Source: Treponema sp. OMZ 790
GTDB taxonomy: Bacteria > Spirochaetota > Spirochaetia > Treponematales > Treponemataceae
DNA: 64,000 nucleotides
NCBI RefSeq assembly: GCF_024181285.1
Contig: NZ_CP051201.1
Location: 1,922,001-1,986,000, forward strand
Reading direction: 5' to 3'
Shown here: positions 1-8,513 of the stretch, in pieces
How the letters are laid out: each line of letters opens with the position of its first letter
How positions within the stretch are numbered: the stretch's first letter is position 1
Position numbers and translations under genes: made by a program
The notes under the pieces: generated by a model
What the model saw: only the letters and a program-made list of their open reading frames with translations
What the model was told of the DNA's origin: nothing
The model's database searches: none

Positions 1-1
1 T

Positions 2-196
2 TTATTTCACATCGTGAACGTATACATACAAAGTAGGATTGCCACTCGCCTGCCCTATCGGGTCTTGTGATATATAAGCACCTATCTCCTGGCTGTAATA
101 ACGCTTATAATTATATACTAATTCAGTCTCGGTATCAAGATATTGACCTTGATATAAAAAAACCGTCGATGTTCCGCCAAAGGTGGAAGAAAGAAA
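2..196 (-). pseudogene. RHS core remnant without toxin domain
   Basis: On the minus strand this reads as the end of an RHS core: [17 protein letters not shown], then YISQDPIG and [12 protein letters not shown] followed by a stop. The pattern is the conserved end of an RHS/YD-repeat protein, normally followed by a variable toxin tip. Here the frame closes a few residues after the core, so no toxin domain remains. There is no start codon of its own. A TTGATA-N17-TATAAT element lies inside it on the minus strand (133-138 and 110-115). It is one of several near-identical remnants in the window. Confidence 0.75.
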
Positions 197-229
197 GCAG
201 AAAAATGCTTCAATTGAAGCGTTTTTTAA

Positions 230-676
230 TTATTCAAATACCATTTTTAGAAAATTATTTATAGCTTCATATCCTGCATTTAACATTTTAGGAATTGTTT
301 TTATTTCAGCATTATTTAATGGTCTTACCTCTTCGTCGCCTTTAAATAATTTGCCCCCAATATTGTGATACTGAAAATTATCACTTTCTTCAATTGTCAA
401 TTTTTGACTACCAATAATTTCCCATTCGCCTTTTTTTAGCTTTGTAATGTCAGTATAAAATACACTAATTAATCCGGTAAAAATCTGAACGGAAATATTT
501 TGGGCGGTATCTATTATTTCTACAGCTTCTTCTTTTGTATCAACTAGCTTGTCTTTTACAATAAATGAAAAAGCATTCTTTGTCCTTTTTGAAATCCACA
601 ATACCTTACAAACAGCATATTTATCTTGATATGGTATAAGAAATACATCGCCAATTTTAACTTTAATATTCTTCAT
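230..676 (-). CDS. Imm26-like immunity protein
   Basis: A 148-residue soluble protein without signal peptide. The N-terminus ([19 protein letters not shown], residues 4-22) has the look of Imm26-family immunity proteins, which begin with a beta-strand and a KxGDVFxIPL-type motif. Those proteins are known as neutralisers of polymorphic toxins such as RHS or CDI tips. Its ATG overlaps the stop of the RHS remnant just upstream by four bases (ATGA at 673-676), so translation is probably coupled. The RHS remnant upstream carries a consensus-like promoter that could drive it. No toxin domain is left next to it, so it is an orphan immunity gene. The family call is from pattern memory and moderate. 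Confidence 0.55.
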   Translation of the reverse strand: MKNIKVKIGDVFLIPYQDKYAVCKVLWISKRTKNAFSFIVKDKLVDTKEEAVEIIDTAQNISVQIFTGLISVFYTDITKLKKGEWEIIGSQKLTIEESDNFQYHNIGGKLFKGDEEVRPLNNAEIKTIPKMLNAGYEAINNFLKMVFE

Positions 677-812
677 AATTTTATAAATCTAATTTTGAAC
701 CCAATCGGGTCTTGGCTTATGTAATTCCCTGTGTTTGGGTTGTAATACCTATATCTATTATTATACGCTAATTCGGTTCTTATATCAAGGTATTGACCTT
801 GATATAAGAACG
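673..812 (-). pseudogene. RHS core remnant fused to a nine-residue tail
   Basis: Minus-strand reading gives [17 protein letters not shown], then [16 protein letters not shown], then GFKIRFIKL and a stop that overlaps the ATG of the Imm26-like gene. The toxin domain has been deleted: only the last few residues of a tip remain. It contains TTGATA-N17-TATAAT on the minus strand (783-788 and 760-765). It has no start codon of its own. Confidence 0.75.
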
Positions 813-988
813 GACAATCTCACCTCAAAGAGCTCTTTGCAAAATTCCAAATTTTTCTCTAAAAAGTTGTTTTAATTCTAAAAACAGTAAAAGGCTCGGA
901 GAATATCCCCGGCTTTACGCTTTTATTTCAAAATTTACAACCGGTTGTCTGATTGTTACAATCAGGACTTCCAATCCGGAGCATTACC
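813..988. other. Gene-free spacer within the left RHS array
   Basis: Between the RHS remnant and the 361-residue gene I see no credible coding sequence. It holds short hairpins, for example around 950-980 where GGTTGTCTGATTG is followed by CAATCAGGACTTCC, which may act as a terminator for the leftward gene. Confidence 0.35.
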
Positions 989-2074
989 TTAGTTGTAACA
1001 ATTGTAAATATCATCTACATTGTTAACATCTTCAATTGTCATCCCATTGGGAAGTATTCCTGCATAAAGGAGCGTGTAAGTGTGAGTACGATACTCTTTT
1101 GATAACAAATTATAAAAATATAATTGTATTTCGGTTAGATTTTTTTTGTCAATTAATATCTCTTTACCAAGATGTTCTTGAAATAAAACACTACTCAAAT
1201 CTTCTAACATAAACCTATGGGGTGGAAAATCTATTTCTTCATCAATGTTTAATTTTTTTATTGTATCGTATCCATTCATTATATTATTGACAGTGTTTTT
1301 TTGACATCTAAAATCTTTATGTAAAGTATCAATCATCATTGATGATGTTGCCAATACACATTCATAACCATTTCCCCATACAAATGAATGTTGTGTGGGT
1401 GTAGAAAGCGAATTAATTGCGAGTCTTTTGTCAAATTCCATTCGATTTATACATAAGCCCAAATTAGTAATACTATCCTGTTGAGTTATGTTTAAATTAT
1501 GGATATTCAAATTGGGATTTTTGAAACTCATCAATCCACATGCAAAAAGAGACTCTCCTATATTTTGTAAGTTAATGTTATACATCAATGTTTCAAAAGT
1601 TTTTTGGCTGTCATCCAATGAGGACTTATAAAAAATAACTTCCGGTATTTGAGCTTCAATATTGTCAGGGAATACTCTTTTTACAAAAGATTGAAATCGT
1701 TTATAAAATTTAAACTCGTCAGAATATTGTAATGATAACTTTGGTGCAGTAACCTGATATTCTATAGGAGGCACCAAAATGCAATTTTCGTCTCGAATAT
1801 ACTCTTGAAATATATATCCTAAAAAATTTAAAATCTCAATTTTATATTGAATCTTTCCTTTTTGGAGTATATTGAACTCCATAACTTCAATTACAGGTTC
1901 TATTATATTATATATTTTATATTGATGTTTTATATTGGGCGCTAATTTGTTATAAAGGAAATATTCGATATCTTCTGACGAGTCTTCGGTAGAGAATAGA
2001 TAATGTAATTGATAAGGTATCTCTTTAATTGCATCTTTGTACGGTGCTTGATAATATTGCCAATTAATATTCAT
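989..2074 (-). CDS. Unrecognised 361-residue protein behind a toxin-tip remnant
   Basis: A soluble, AT-rich, hydrophilic protein with no signal peptide or clear membrane segment; I do not recognise a family. Its start ATG overlaps the stop of a remnant RHS tip by four bases (ATGA at 2071-2074). This is the position normally taken by the immunity gene of a polymorphic toxin, so an immunity role is a fair inference. It is much longer than typical immunity proteins (80-250 residues), so it could instead be a fused or unrelated accessory protein. A motif with aromatic and glycine residues (SFVWGNGYECV, around residue 230) is the most distinctive stretch. Confidence 0.5.
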   Translation of the reverse strand: MNINWQYYQAPYKDAIKEIPYQLHYLFSTEDSSEDIEYFLYNKLAPNIKHQYKIYNIIEPVIEVMEFNILQKGKIQYKIEILNFLGYIFQEYIRDENCILVPPIEYQVTAPKLSLQYSDEFKFYKRFQSFVKRVFPDNIEAQIPEVIFYKSSLDDSQKTFETLMYNINLQNIGESLFACGLMSFKNPNLNIHNLNITQQDSITNLGLCINRMEFDKRLAINSLSTPTQHSFVWGNGYECVLATSSMMIDTLHKDFRCQKNTVNNIMNGYDTIKKLNIDEEIDFPPHRFMLEDLSSVLFQEHLGKEILIDKKNLTEIQLYFYNLLSKEYRTHTYTLLYAGILPNGMTIEDVNNVDDIYNCYN

Positions 2075-2305
2075 TTTAGTTTTATTGTTTTAAGTATTTT
2101 TTGTTCTGAATCTCCCATTTTTCCAGGTATTGTTTTTGCTTTAGGACATGTCTTCCTTGTTCTTGAGTCAAGTAAACTTCCACCCGAATTATGAAGCCGC
2201 CAAGATGTTTTATTTAAAGCCGATAAATCAATCCAACTGTTCAGGCCGTAACACCTGTACCTATTATACGCTAATTCGGTTTCGGTATCAAGATACTGCA
2301 GTTTT
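2071..2305 (-). pseudogene. RHS core remnant with short toxin tip
   Basis: Minus-strand reading gives [19 protein letters not shown] and then a unique tip of about 55 residues ending KMGDSEQKILKTIKLK. The core is truncated after the YNRYRYY motif, with the YISQDPIG block missing, so the tip was joined by deletion. DSEQKIL resembles the HSE(R/Q)KLL motif of some nucleic-acid deaminase toxins but lacks the rest of that fold, so this is weak. A TTGATA-N17-TATAAT element is present on the minus strand (2286-2291 and 2263-2268). Confidence 0.6.
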
Positions 2306-2680
2306 ACCTAATTCTCTTTCCCGAATAATTCTTTTTTTAAGAAGAGATACCTCTGTGTTTTGTAATTATAGGCAAAGGTTTGTCGTTTTCTATAATTCGG
2401 AATTGCCGTGATACTCTTGCCCATGTTTCTTATTGGCTTGAGTATTCATCCAATGAACTGAATTTTGTAATTAATAAGCTGCCGAAGCCTGAATCTGAGG
2501 AAGAAAAAGCTTCTTTAAATGCGATTAATTGAAGCATTTTTGAAAAGAACAAAAACTCCAAGCCGGAGGAAGTTTTAAATAAACTTTTGGAAGTTTTTGC
2601 AAACTACAAAAAAATTATAAGTCCTTACAATTCGGAAAATAAACTTCTTCGTTTTTTCGAGAATAAAATATTCATATAAT
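2292..2680 (+). pseudogene. Decayed ClbS/DfsB-like gene, inverted copy of 16108-16710
   Basis: From about 2400 the plus strand reads NCRDTLAHVSYWLEYSSNELNF, PKPESEEEKASLNAIN, a TGA stop and then SIFEKNKNSKPEEVLNKLLEVFANYKK, nearly identical to the intact minus-strand protein at 16108-16593. The first 39 or so codons are deleted, a CGG codon has become TGA, and the last 30 codons are divergent. The 100 bases before it (2292-2395) are also the inverted match of 16605-16710. It is therefore an inverted, broken duplicate. Confidence 0.85.
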
Positions 2681-2714
2681 TAAAAACTTCTCATGAATGT
2701 TAAAAAAAATCCTA

Positions 2715-2743
2715 TTGACATTTTTTTATAATTTCTATATAAT
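2715..2743 (+). promoter_or_regulatory. Consensus promoter of rpsU
   Basis: TTGACA at 2715-2720 and TATAAT at 2738-2743 are separated by 17 bases, a perfect sigma-70-type promoter. Confidence 0.85.
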
Positions 2744-2782
2744 CGGCTTTTAATCCTAAAGCCGGAGGGGGTGAAAAGAGAA

Positions 2783-2992
2783 ATGGCATATGTAACAATT
2801 GACGATTCAGAGCATCTTGAAAAAGCTCTCAAAAGATTTAAGCGTCAAGTCGAAAAAGAAGGTATTATCCGCGAATGGAAAAAGAAGGAATTCTACGAAA
2901 AACCTTCCACCGTTTTAAACAGAAAGAATAAGGCCCTCCGCCGAAAACTTATGAAAAAAACAAGACGCTCACGCGATTCAAAGAGCTATTAA
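2783..2992 (+). CDS. rpsU: 30S ribosomal protein S21
   Basis: A 69-residue, very basic protein matching bS21: it opens [16 protein letters not shown] and ends in the arginine/lysine-rich tail [17 protein letters not shown]. bS21 binds near the 3' end of 16S rRNA on the platform of the small subunit and helps mRNA start-site recognition. I chose the ATG at 2783 over an in-frame GTG at 2771, because the GTG lies on top of the GGAGGGGG ribosome-binding sequence (2764-2771). The gene is alone between its own consensus promoter and a strong terminator. It sits directly beside the left RHS array. Confidence 0.95.
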
Positions 2993-2995
2993 TGC

Positions 2996-3038
2996 AAAAA
3001 GAGCTTGCGGTTTTATCTTAAACCCAAGCTCTTTTTTT
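2996..3038. terminator. Bidirectional terminator between rpsU and the MATE gene
   Basis: AAAAAGAGCTTG (2996-3007) pairs with CAAGCTCTTTTT (3024-3035), followed by T-rich DNA on the plus strand and by T-rich DNA on the minus strand as well. It serves the convergent rpsU and MATE genes. Confidence 0.85.
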
Positions 3039-3050
3039 ATGTCAAAGAGG

Positions 3051-4439
3051 TTATTTTTCAATTCTTGTCAAATTTTTGACCCAGCGTTCTTTTTTTAGCT
3101 GGATTTCGGCAAAGACAGCCTTCATTACACTGGTAAGCTTGGCGATTGCATACATCACGGGCGAAGACCAATCCGTAAGATAATACAATAAAAGCATACA
3201 GGGCATAAATAAAAATAAATTTACCGTAGTATCGACCCATACTCCCATGACGGCATCGCCTCCGGATCGGGCTATTGCATATTGGGTGTTTTGAAGAGTC
3301 CACACGGGCATATAAAGAGCGATAAAGATTATAAGAAGCCTTGTAACCTCATGGGATGCAGGGCTTAAACTTCTAAACACAATCGGAACCAGCATAATCG
3401 AAAAAAGCTCCAAAAGGGCAGTTCCCAGCCCGATTGCAAGAGCTCCGCTTTTAATCCAGCGCGCCTGCATTCTTGCTTCTTCCAAATTATTCCGTCCGAG
3501 AGTACCGCCTATTATAACGCCCACCGAAGTGCCTATCGCGGGAAAAATCAAAAAGAAGAGGTTGGCGATTGTCCAGCCCGCAGACATACCGGCTACAACC
3601 TCAGGGCCTCCTCGGCTGTTATAAACGGCAGTGGCTACTATCTCGCTCATAACCCAAGACATATCGGCAAAAAAGATGAGGGCCGACTTTTTAAAAATCT
3701 CATGGAAAAGATGGAGCTTGATTTTAAGCATCTCCTTTATCTTTACATAGAAAAAAGGCTTAATTTTTTTGGCATAAAGCACAAAGATTATAAGCTCGGC
3801 CGAGCGGGCAATAACCGTCGCATAGGCAGCTCCTGCAACCTCAAGCCTGGGTGCTCCAAGGTTTCCGTATATGAGCATATAGTTTCCGATAGTGTTTATA
3901 AGGGTCGAAACAAGGGATATATACATGGGCACCTTTACATTCCCCGTCTCGCGGAAAGAAGATGCTATTCCTATCGAAAAGGCTGTAGGAATAAAGGATA
4001 GGAGGATTACATCGCTGTAAATTACGGCCTGTTCGACTATTTCTTTTTTTGCAGCATTGCCGCTTACCAAAAGACCTAGCACAAGGTCGGGAACTGTAAG
4101 ACAGACAACAAGAAGGGCAAGGGCGAAGATAAGGCCCGATATCTGCTTAAAGCGGTAGGCTTGCTGCATTCCTTCTTCATCCTTTGTGCCGTTGTACTGC
4201 GACATAAACATTCCGCCTGCACTGCAAAGAATATTGAGGCCGGTTATGTATACGAAGATAATTTGATTTGCAACATTTACCCCGCTCATCTTTAGGTCGC
4301 CAAGGTCTGCCACCATAAAATTATCTATAAGAGAAACCAGAGATTGAATAAAAAGCTGTACCATTACGGGTACAGCTAATTTTACGGCCGCTTTATAAAA
4401 AGAAAAAGGGCCAAAGCTCCGTCTTAAATTTGTAAACAC
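3051..4439 (-). CDS. MATE family multidrug/cation efflux protein
   Basis: A 462-residue inner-membrane protein with about twelve hydrophobic segments, the usual size for MATE antiporters. The N-terminal half carries the typical LAVPVMVQLFIQSLVSLID helix and the following QIIFVYITGLNILCSAGG region. MATE proteins export cationic drugs or metabolites in exchange for Na+ or H+. The start is a GTG whose G is also the last base of the TAG stop of carbamate kinase, so the two genes are coupled in one leftward operon. The substrate cannot be read from the sequence; linkage to carbamate kinase may be incidental. Confidence 0.88.
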   Translation of the reverse strand: MFTNLRRSFGPFSFYKAAVKLAVPVMVQLFIQSLVSLIDNFMVADLGDLKMSGVNVANQIIFVYITGLNILCSAGGMFMSQYNGTKDEEGMQQAYRFKQISGLIFALALLVVCLTVPDLVLGLLVSGNAAKKEIVEQAVIYSDVILLSFIPTAFSIGIASSFRETGNVKVPMYISLVSTLINTIGNYMLIYGNLGAPRLEVAGAAYATVIARSAELIIFVLYAKKIKPFFYVKIKEMLKIKLHLFHEIFKKSALIFFADMSWVMSEIVATAVYNSRGGPEVVAGMSAGWTIANLFFLIFPAIGTSVGVIIGGTLGRNNLEEARMQARWIKSGALAIGLGTALLELFSIMLVPIVFRSLSPASHEVTRLLIIFIALYMPVWTLQNTQYAIARSGGDAVMGVWVDTTVNLFLFMPCMLLLYYLTDWSSPVMYAIAKLTSVMKAVFAEIQLKKERWVKNLTRIEK

Positions 4440-5368
4440 TATTTGATTATCGTTCCGGATTTACCGTCGATTGCATCCTTTGCTTTTTCCAAGAGGGTAA
4501 TAAGGGCATAGCCTTTTTTGTTCGATTCGGCAAATTGAATGGCGGCCTGAACCTTAGGCAGCATGGAGCCGGGGGCAAAGTGTCCTTCTTCGATGTATTT
4601 TTTTGCTTCTTCAACCGAAATTTCTGAAAGCCATTTTTGATCGGGCTTGTTAAAGTTGATTGCAACCTTTTCTACAGCGGTCAAGATGATAAGGCAGTCC
4701 GCATTTAAAAGCTGGGCGAGCTTAGCACTTGCAAAGTCCTTGTCGATAACTGCCGGCACACCGCAAAGAGAGTTTCCTTTTTTTACTACGGGAATACCTC
4801 CGCCTCCGCAGGTAATAACTATCTGGCCTGCATCGCAAAGAGCCCTGATGCTTTCGATTTCTGCAATATCTACCGGCTTGGGAGAAGCCACAACACGCCT
4901 GTAACCTCTGCCTGCATCTTCTACAACATTTTCGCCCTTAGCGATTAAAACATCGGCTTCTTCTTTGGTCATAAAACTGCCTATGGGCTTTGTAGGCTTT
5001 GAAAAGGCAGGGTCGGAAGGATCTACAAGAACCTGAGTTATTAGGGTCGCAACGGGTTTATTGACACCGCGGTTCAAAAGCTCTTCCCTTAAAGCGGCTT
5101 CCAAATCGTTCCCGATATAGCCTTGACTCATGGCAACGGAAACGGCAAGTTCCGGTTCCGAAGTTTTAGGATCGATTTTGTGGTATTCGGACATAGCCAA
5201 ATGAATCATTCCGACCTGAGGCCCGTTTCCGTGAGAAACGATGACCTGATGACCTTCTTCGGCCAAGTCGGCAATGGCCTTTGCCGTAATCTTAACGGCC
5301 TTTCTTTGTTCTTCCAAATTATTTCCCAACGCATTGCCGCCCAAGGCAATAACAATCTTTTTAGGCAT
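4439..5368 (-). CDS. arcC: Carbamate kinase
   Basis: A 309-residue cytosolic enzyme of the amino acid kinase fold. Diagnostic motifs are IALGGNALG (residues 6-14), SHGNGPQVG (about 44-52) and ITCGGGGIPVV (about 185-195). It transfers phosphate from carbamoyl phosphate to ADP, giving ATP, CO2 and ammonia; this is the last step of arginine deiminase fermentation, a known energy route in oral treponemes. arcA and arcB are not in the window. The ATG has an AAGGAG ribosome-binding site seven bases upstream. It is the first gene of a two-gene leftward operon with the MATE exporter. Confidence 0.93.
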   Translation of the reverse strand: MPKKIVIALGGNALGNNLEEQRKAVKITAKAIADLAEEGHQVIVSHGNGPQVGMIHLAMSEYHKIDPKTSEPELAVSVAMSQGYIGNDLEAALREELLNRGVNKPVATLITQVLVDPSDPAFSKPTKPIGSFMTKEEADVLIAKGENVVEDAGRGYRRVVASPKPVDIAEIESIRALCDAGQIVITCGGGGIPVVKKGNSLCGVPAVIDKDFASAKLAQLLNADCLIILTAVEKVAINFNKPDQKWLSEISVEEAKKYIEEGHFAPGSMLPKVQAAIQFAESNKKGYALITLLEKAKDAIDGKSGTIIK

Positions 5369-5485
5369 AGAATTCTCTCCTTAAAATAGAATTATTTCAT
5401 TCAATCCGCCGATTATATAGGATTTTTTTGATTGTTTCAACAGCATGGTGAGAGCTTGTCAATACACCATAGGAATCTCCCTTCC

Positions 5486-5514
5486 TTGACAAGAGAGGCT
5501 TTCTATTCTATACT
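5486..5514 (+). promoter_or_regulatory. selA promoter placed for a leaderless start
   Basis: TTGACA (5486-5491), 17-base spacer, TATACT (5509-5514). Only six bases separate the -10 element from the selA ATG at 5521, so transcription would begin at or next to the start codon. Confidence 0.75.
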
Positions 5515-5520
5515 TCATCC

Positions 5521-6867
5521 ATGGCAAAAGAAAATTCAAATCCGCTTGCAAGGATTCCGCAAGTCGAAAAACTTTTAAATGAAGATATATTAAAAAATAC
5601 GGCAGCTCTTATCGGAAGGCCCTTTGTCGTAAAAACAGCCTCAGAGTATTTGGAAAACATACGCAAAAAGGCCAGGGCCGGAGGCGAGATACCTTCACTT
5701 GAGGCTTGTGCCGAAGAGATAAACAAGCTGTGCAGGCCCATAATCCGCACAAAAATCACACCCGTAATAAATGCAACGGGAATCATCCTGCATACAAACC
5801 TAGGCCGCTCTCCCCTCCCTCAAACAGTTTGGGATAGGGCAAAGGAAACCGCCTCAGGCTATTCTTCTATTGAAATGGATTTACGCGACGGCAACCGCGG
5901 AAAGAGGTTCGAGTTTTTAAACGACTGCATGAGCCTTTTGACCGGAGCCGAGGATGCCCTCATATTGAACAACAATGCGTCGGCGGTTTTTTTAATGCTG
6001 AAGGCCCTCGCAGGCGGAAAGGAAGTTATAGTTTCCCGCGGTCAGCAGGTTCAAATAGGCGGCGGCTTCCGAATCCCTGAAATCTTGGAGATGGCAGGCT
6101 GTAAACTCGTCGAGGTCGGCACGACAAATATCACAAGCCTTAAAGACATTCAAAAAGCAATAAACGAAAACACGGCTATGGTGCTCTGGGTTCACACCTC
6201 AAACTACAAGATACGCGGCTTTACGGAACAGCCCTCCGTTTCCGAAATCAAAAGCATCCTTCCGCAAAACATAATCCTTGCAGTGGATCAGGGCTCGGGA
6301 AACCTGTCCTTAAATGTTCCCGAAGAACCGACAGTTTCTTCTATTATAAAAGAAGGAGCAGACCTTGTTTGCTTTTCGGGAGACAAGATTTTGGGCGGCC
6401 CGCAGGCAGGCTGGATTGTCGGCAAAAAAGAGCTCGTTCAAACCGTAGCTAAAAATCAGCTCATGCGTACCTACCGCGTAGGACGGGCTGTCGCAAGCCT
6501 CATGCAGGAAAGCCTCATCCTCTATTTAAACGGAGGGGAGTCGGCAGCTCAAAGAGCTCTTTCTTTAGACCAAAAGAAAATAAAGAAGCGTGCCGAAAAA
6601 ATCATTTCAGGCATAAAAAACGGAGCGGGCGAATTGGTTCAAAAAAACTTTTCTCTCGGAGGAGGCAGCACTCCGGACACGGGATTCAGCTCTTGGGCCG
6701 TAAAAGTAAATAGTAAAATGCCTTGCGAAAAACTAAAAAAACTTTTACGCGAAATGCCGATTCCGATAATAGGCTTTATCGAAGATGATTCTTTTTACAT
6801 TCATCCTGCAAGCATCGAAGAAAAAGACGATGAGTATGTAATCGAATCTTTGAACAAGTGTTTGTAA
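5521..6867 (+). CDS. selA: L-seryl-tRNA(Sec) selenium transferase
   Basis: A 448-residue PLP enzyme. Diagnostic blocks are VINATGIILHTNLGRSPL (about 82-99), AVDQGSGNL (about 258) and the PLP-lysine motif SGDKILGGPQAG (about 288-299). SelA converts seryl-tRNA(Sec) to selenocysteinyl-tRNA(Sec) with selenophosphate, so the organism makes selenoproteins; treponemes of this group are known to do so. Length is normal for the family. There is no ribosome-binding site before the ATG and the promoter sits only six bases upstream. selB, selC and selD are not in the window. The next gene follows after 15 bases. Confidence 0.95.
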   Translation: MAKENSNPLARIPQVEKLLNEDILKNTAALIGRPFVVKTASEYLENIRKKARAGGEIPSLEACAEEINKLCRPIIRTKITPVINATGIILHTNLGRSPLPQTVWDRAKETASGYSSIEMDLRDGNRGKRFEFLNDCMSLLTGAEDALILNNNASAVFLMLKALAGGKEVIVSRGQQVQIGGGFRIPEILEMAGCKLVEVGTTNITSLKDIQKAINENTAMVLWVHTSNYKIRGFTEQPSVSEIKSILPQNIILAVDQGSGNLSLNVPEEPTVSSIIKEGADLVCFSGDKILGGPQAGWIVGKKELVQTVAKNQLMRTYRVGRAVASLMQESLILYLNGGESAAQRALSLDQKKIKKRAEKIISGIKNGAGELVQKNFSLGGGSTPDTGFSSWAVKVNSKMPCEKLKKLLREMPIPIIGFIEDDSFYIHPASIEEKDDEYVIESLNKCL

Positions 6868-6882
6868 GTATAGGAGGAGCTT

Positions 6883-8511
6883 ATGCTTGATTTGTCCAGA
6901 AAACTTCCCATAGGTGTTCAAAGTTTTGAGGTCATGCGGAACGATAAATTTATCTATGTAGATAAAACCCAATTTATTTTTCGGCTGGTACATTCAAATC
7001 GAGTTTACTTTTTAAGCCGTCCCCGCCGTTTTGGAAAAAGTCTTTTTCTTTCTATGCTCAAGGCCTATTTTTTGGGGCAAAAAGAACTTTTTAAAGGATT
7101 GTATATCGAAAAAGCGGAAGAAGAAAGGAACCTAAAAACAGGCGAAGCAAGCTGGCAGAAATATCCTGTTCTTTATTTTGATTTTAACACAAAAAATTAC
7201 GTACGAACCGAGTCGCTTATAAGTATTATAAACTTGCATCTTGATTTGATAGAAGAAACCTATAATCTCAGAAAAACATCAGGAGATGTTGAGCTCAGGT
7301 TTATGCAGATAATTTTATCTCTTCACAAGCAGACAGGCAAACAAGTTGTTATCCTTGTCGATGAGTATGACAAACCGCTTTTGCAAACCATGGAAGTAAA
7401 CGAAAATTTGAATGAAGAATACCGCAACATTCTCAAAGCTTTTTATTCGGCGATAAAGACTTGCGACCAGTATATAAGATTTGCTTTTTTAACAGGAGTT
7501 ACAAAATTCAGCAAGGTAAGTATTTTCAGCGATTTGAATAATCTAAAAGATATAAGCATGCTGAACGATTATGCAGAAATTTGCGGCATTACACAAAATG
7601 AGATGGAAACCGTTTTCAATGTAGAAATTGAAAAGCTTGCAAAAGTCAATAATATGAGCATGACTGAAACACTAAAAGAACTAAAAAACAGCTATGACGG
7701 TTATCTCTTTACCGGCGGCGGACAGGCTGTATACAATCCTTTTAGTATTCTAAATACTTTTGACTCTTGTGAGTTTAAAAACTATTGGTTTGCAACAGGT
7801 ACTCCGACTTTTTTGGTAAACTATCTAAAAAAAACACAATATAATATTCAGGATTTAGACGGAAAGATAGAACTTGATGAAGCCGGTTTAACGGATTATA
7901 GAGCTGATTCGGCTTCTCCGATTCCTATTCTTTTTCAGGCAGGATATTTAACGATCAAAAGCTATAATACAAAATACAAACTTTATACATTGGGATTTCC
8001 TAATGATGAAGTACGCTATGCTTTTTTAAATAGTCTCCTCCCGGCCTACTCAAGTCTGGATTCAACTACAACAGCCTATTCGATTAAAGAATTTTCAAAA
8101 GATATTGAGGAAGGAAATGCCGAATCTTTTATGCAAAGGCTGAAAGCAATAATATCGGGTATCCCGTATGATAATTTGGGTACTAATTTAAACGAAGAAA
8201 AAATTAAACTGAGGGAGCAAAACTACCAAACGGCAGTCTATCTTGTATTTAAGTTGATGGGGCAATTTGTCGAAACGGAAGTTCAATGCTCAACAGCCAG
8301 GGCTGACTGTGTGGTAACTACAGAAGATAACGTCTATGTATTTGAATTTAAAATTGACGGATCAGGAACTGCCGAAACGGCATTAAATCAAATAAAAGAA
8401 AAAGCATATACCGAGCCCTACAATACAGGGAATAAGAAAATCATTGCAATAGGTGTAAGTTTCGATCAAACCTTAAAAACCATCAAAGAGTGGATCATTG
8501 AAAAATTATAA
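6883..8511 (+). CDS. AAA-ATPase-like protein with C-terminal PD-(D/E)XK nuclease domain
   Basis: A 542-residue protein of the AAA_ATPase-like plus DUF1703 (PDDEXK_9) family. The N-terminus has the family opening LPIGVQSFEVMRNDKFIYVDKT in pieces, a Walker A-like SRPRRFGKSLFLS (about 45-57) and Walker B VVILVDEYDKPL (about 161-172). The last 80 residues hold a PD-(D/E)XK core, with RADCVV followed by VYVFEFKIDG (E-x-K). These proteins are common as multicopy families in oral anaerobes; their biological role is not established, though the fold suggests NTP-dependent nuclease or defence activity. A GGAGGAG site precedes the ATG. It lies in an apparent operon with selA and uvrC. Confidence 0.85.
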   Translation: MLDLSRKLPIGVQSFEVMRNDKFIYVDKTQFIFRLVHSNRVYFLSRPRRFGKSLFLSMLKAYFLGQKELFKGLYIEKAEEERNLKTGEASWQKYPVLYFDFNTKNYVRTESLISIINLHLDLIEETYNLRKTSGDVELRFMQIILSLHKQTGKQVVILVDEYDKPLLQTMEVNENLNEEYRNILKAFYSAIKTCDQYIRFAFLTGVTKFSKVSIFSDLNNLKDISMLNDYAEICGITQNEMETVFNVEIEKLAKVNNMSMTETLKELKNSYDGYLFTGGGQAVYNPFSILNTFDSCEFKNYWFATGTPTFLVNYLKKTQYNIQDLDGKIELDEAGLTDYRADSASPIPILFQAGYLTIKSYNTKYKLYTLGFPNDEVRYAFLNSLLPAYSSLDSTTTAYSIKEFSKDIEEGNAESFMQRLKAIISGIPYDNLGTNLNEEKIKLREQNYQTAVYLVFKLMGQFVETEVQCSTARADCVVTTEDNVYVFEFKIDGSGTAETALNQIKEKAYTEPYNTGNKKIIAIGVSFDQTLKTIKEWIIEKL

Positions 8512-8513
8512 AT

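Noticed and set aside
2071..2160. Deaminase toxin in the left array
   Set aside because: Only a DSEQKIL-like motif is visible; the zinc-site Cys motif and the rest of the domain are absent.
2009..2411. Plus-strand frames in the left RHS array
   Set aside because: They are shadows of the minus-strand RHS remnant and of the decayed ClbS-like gene.
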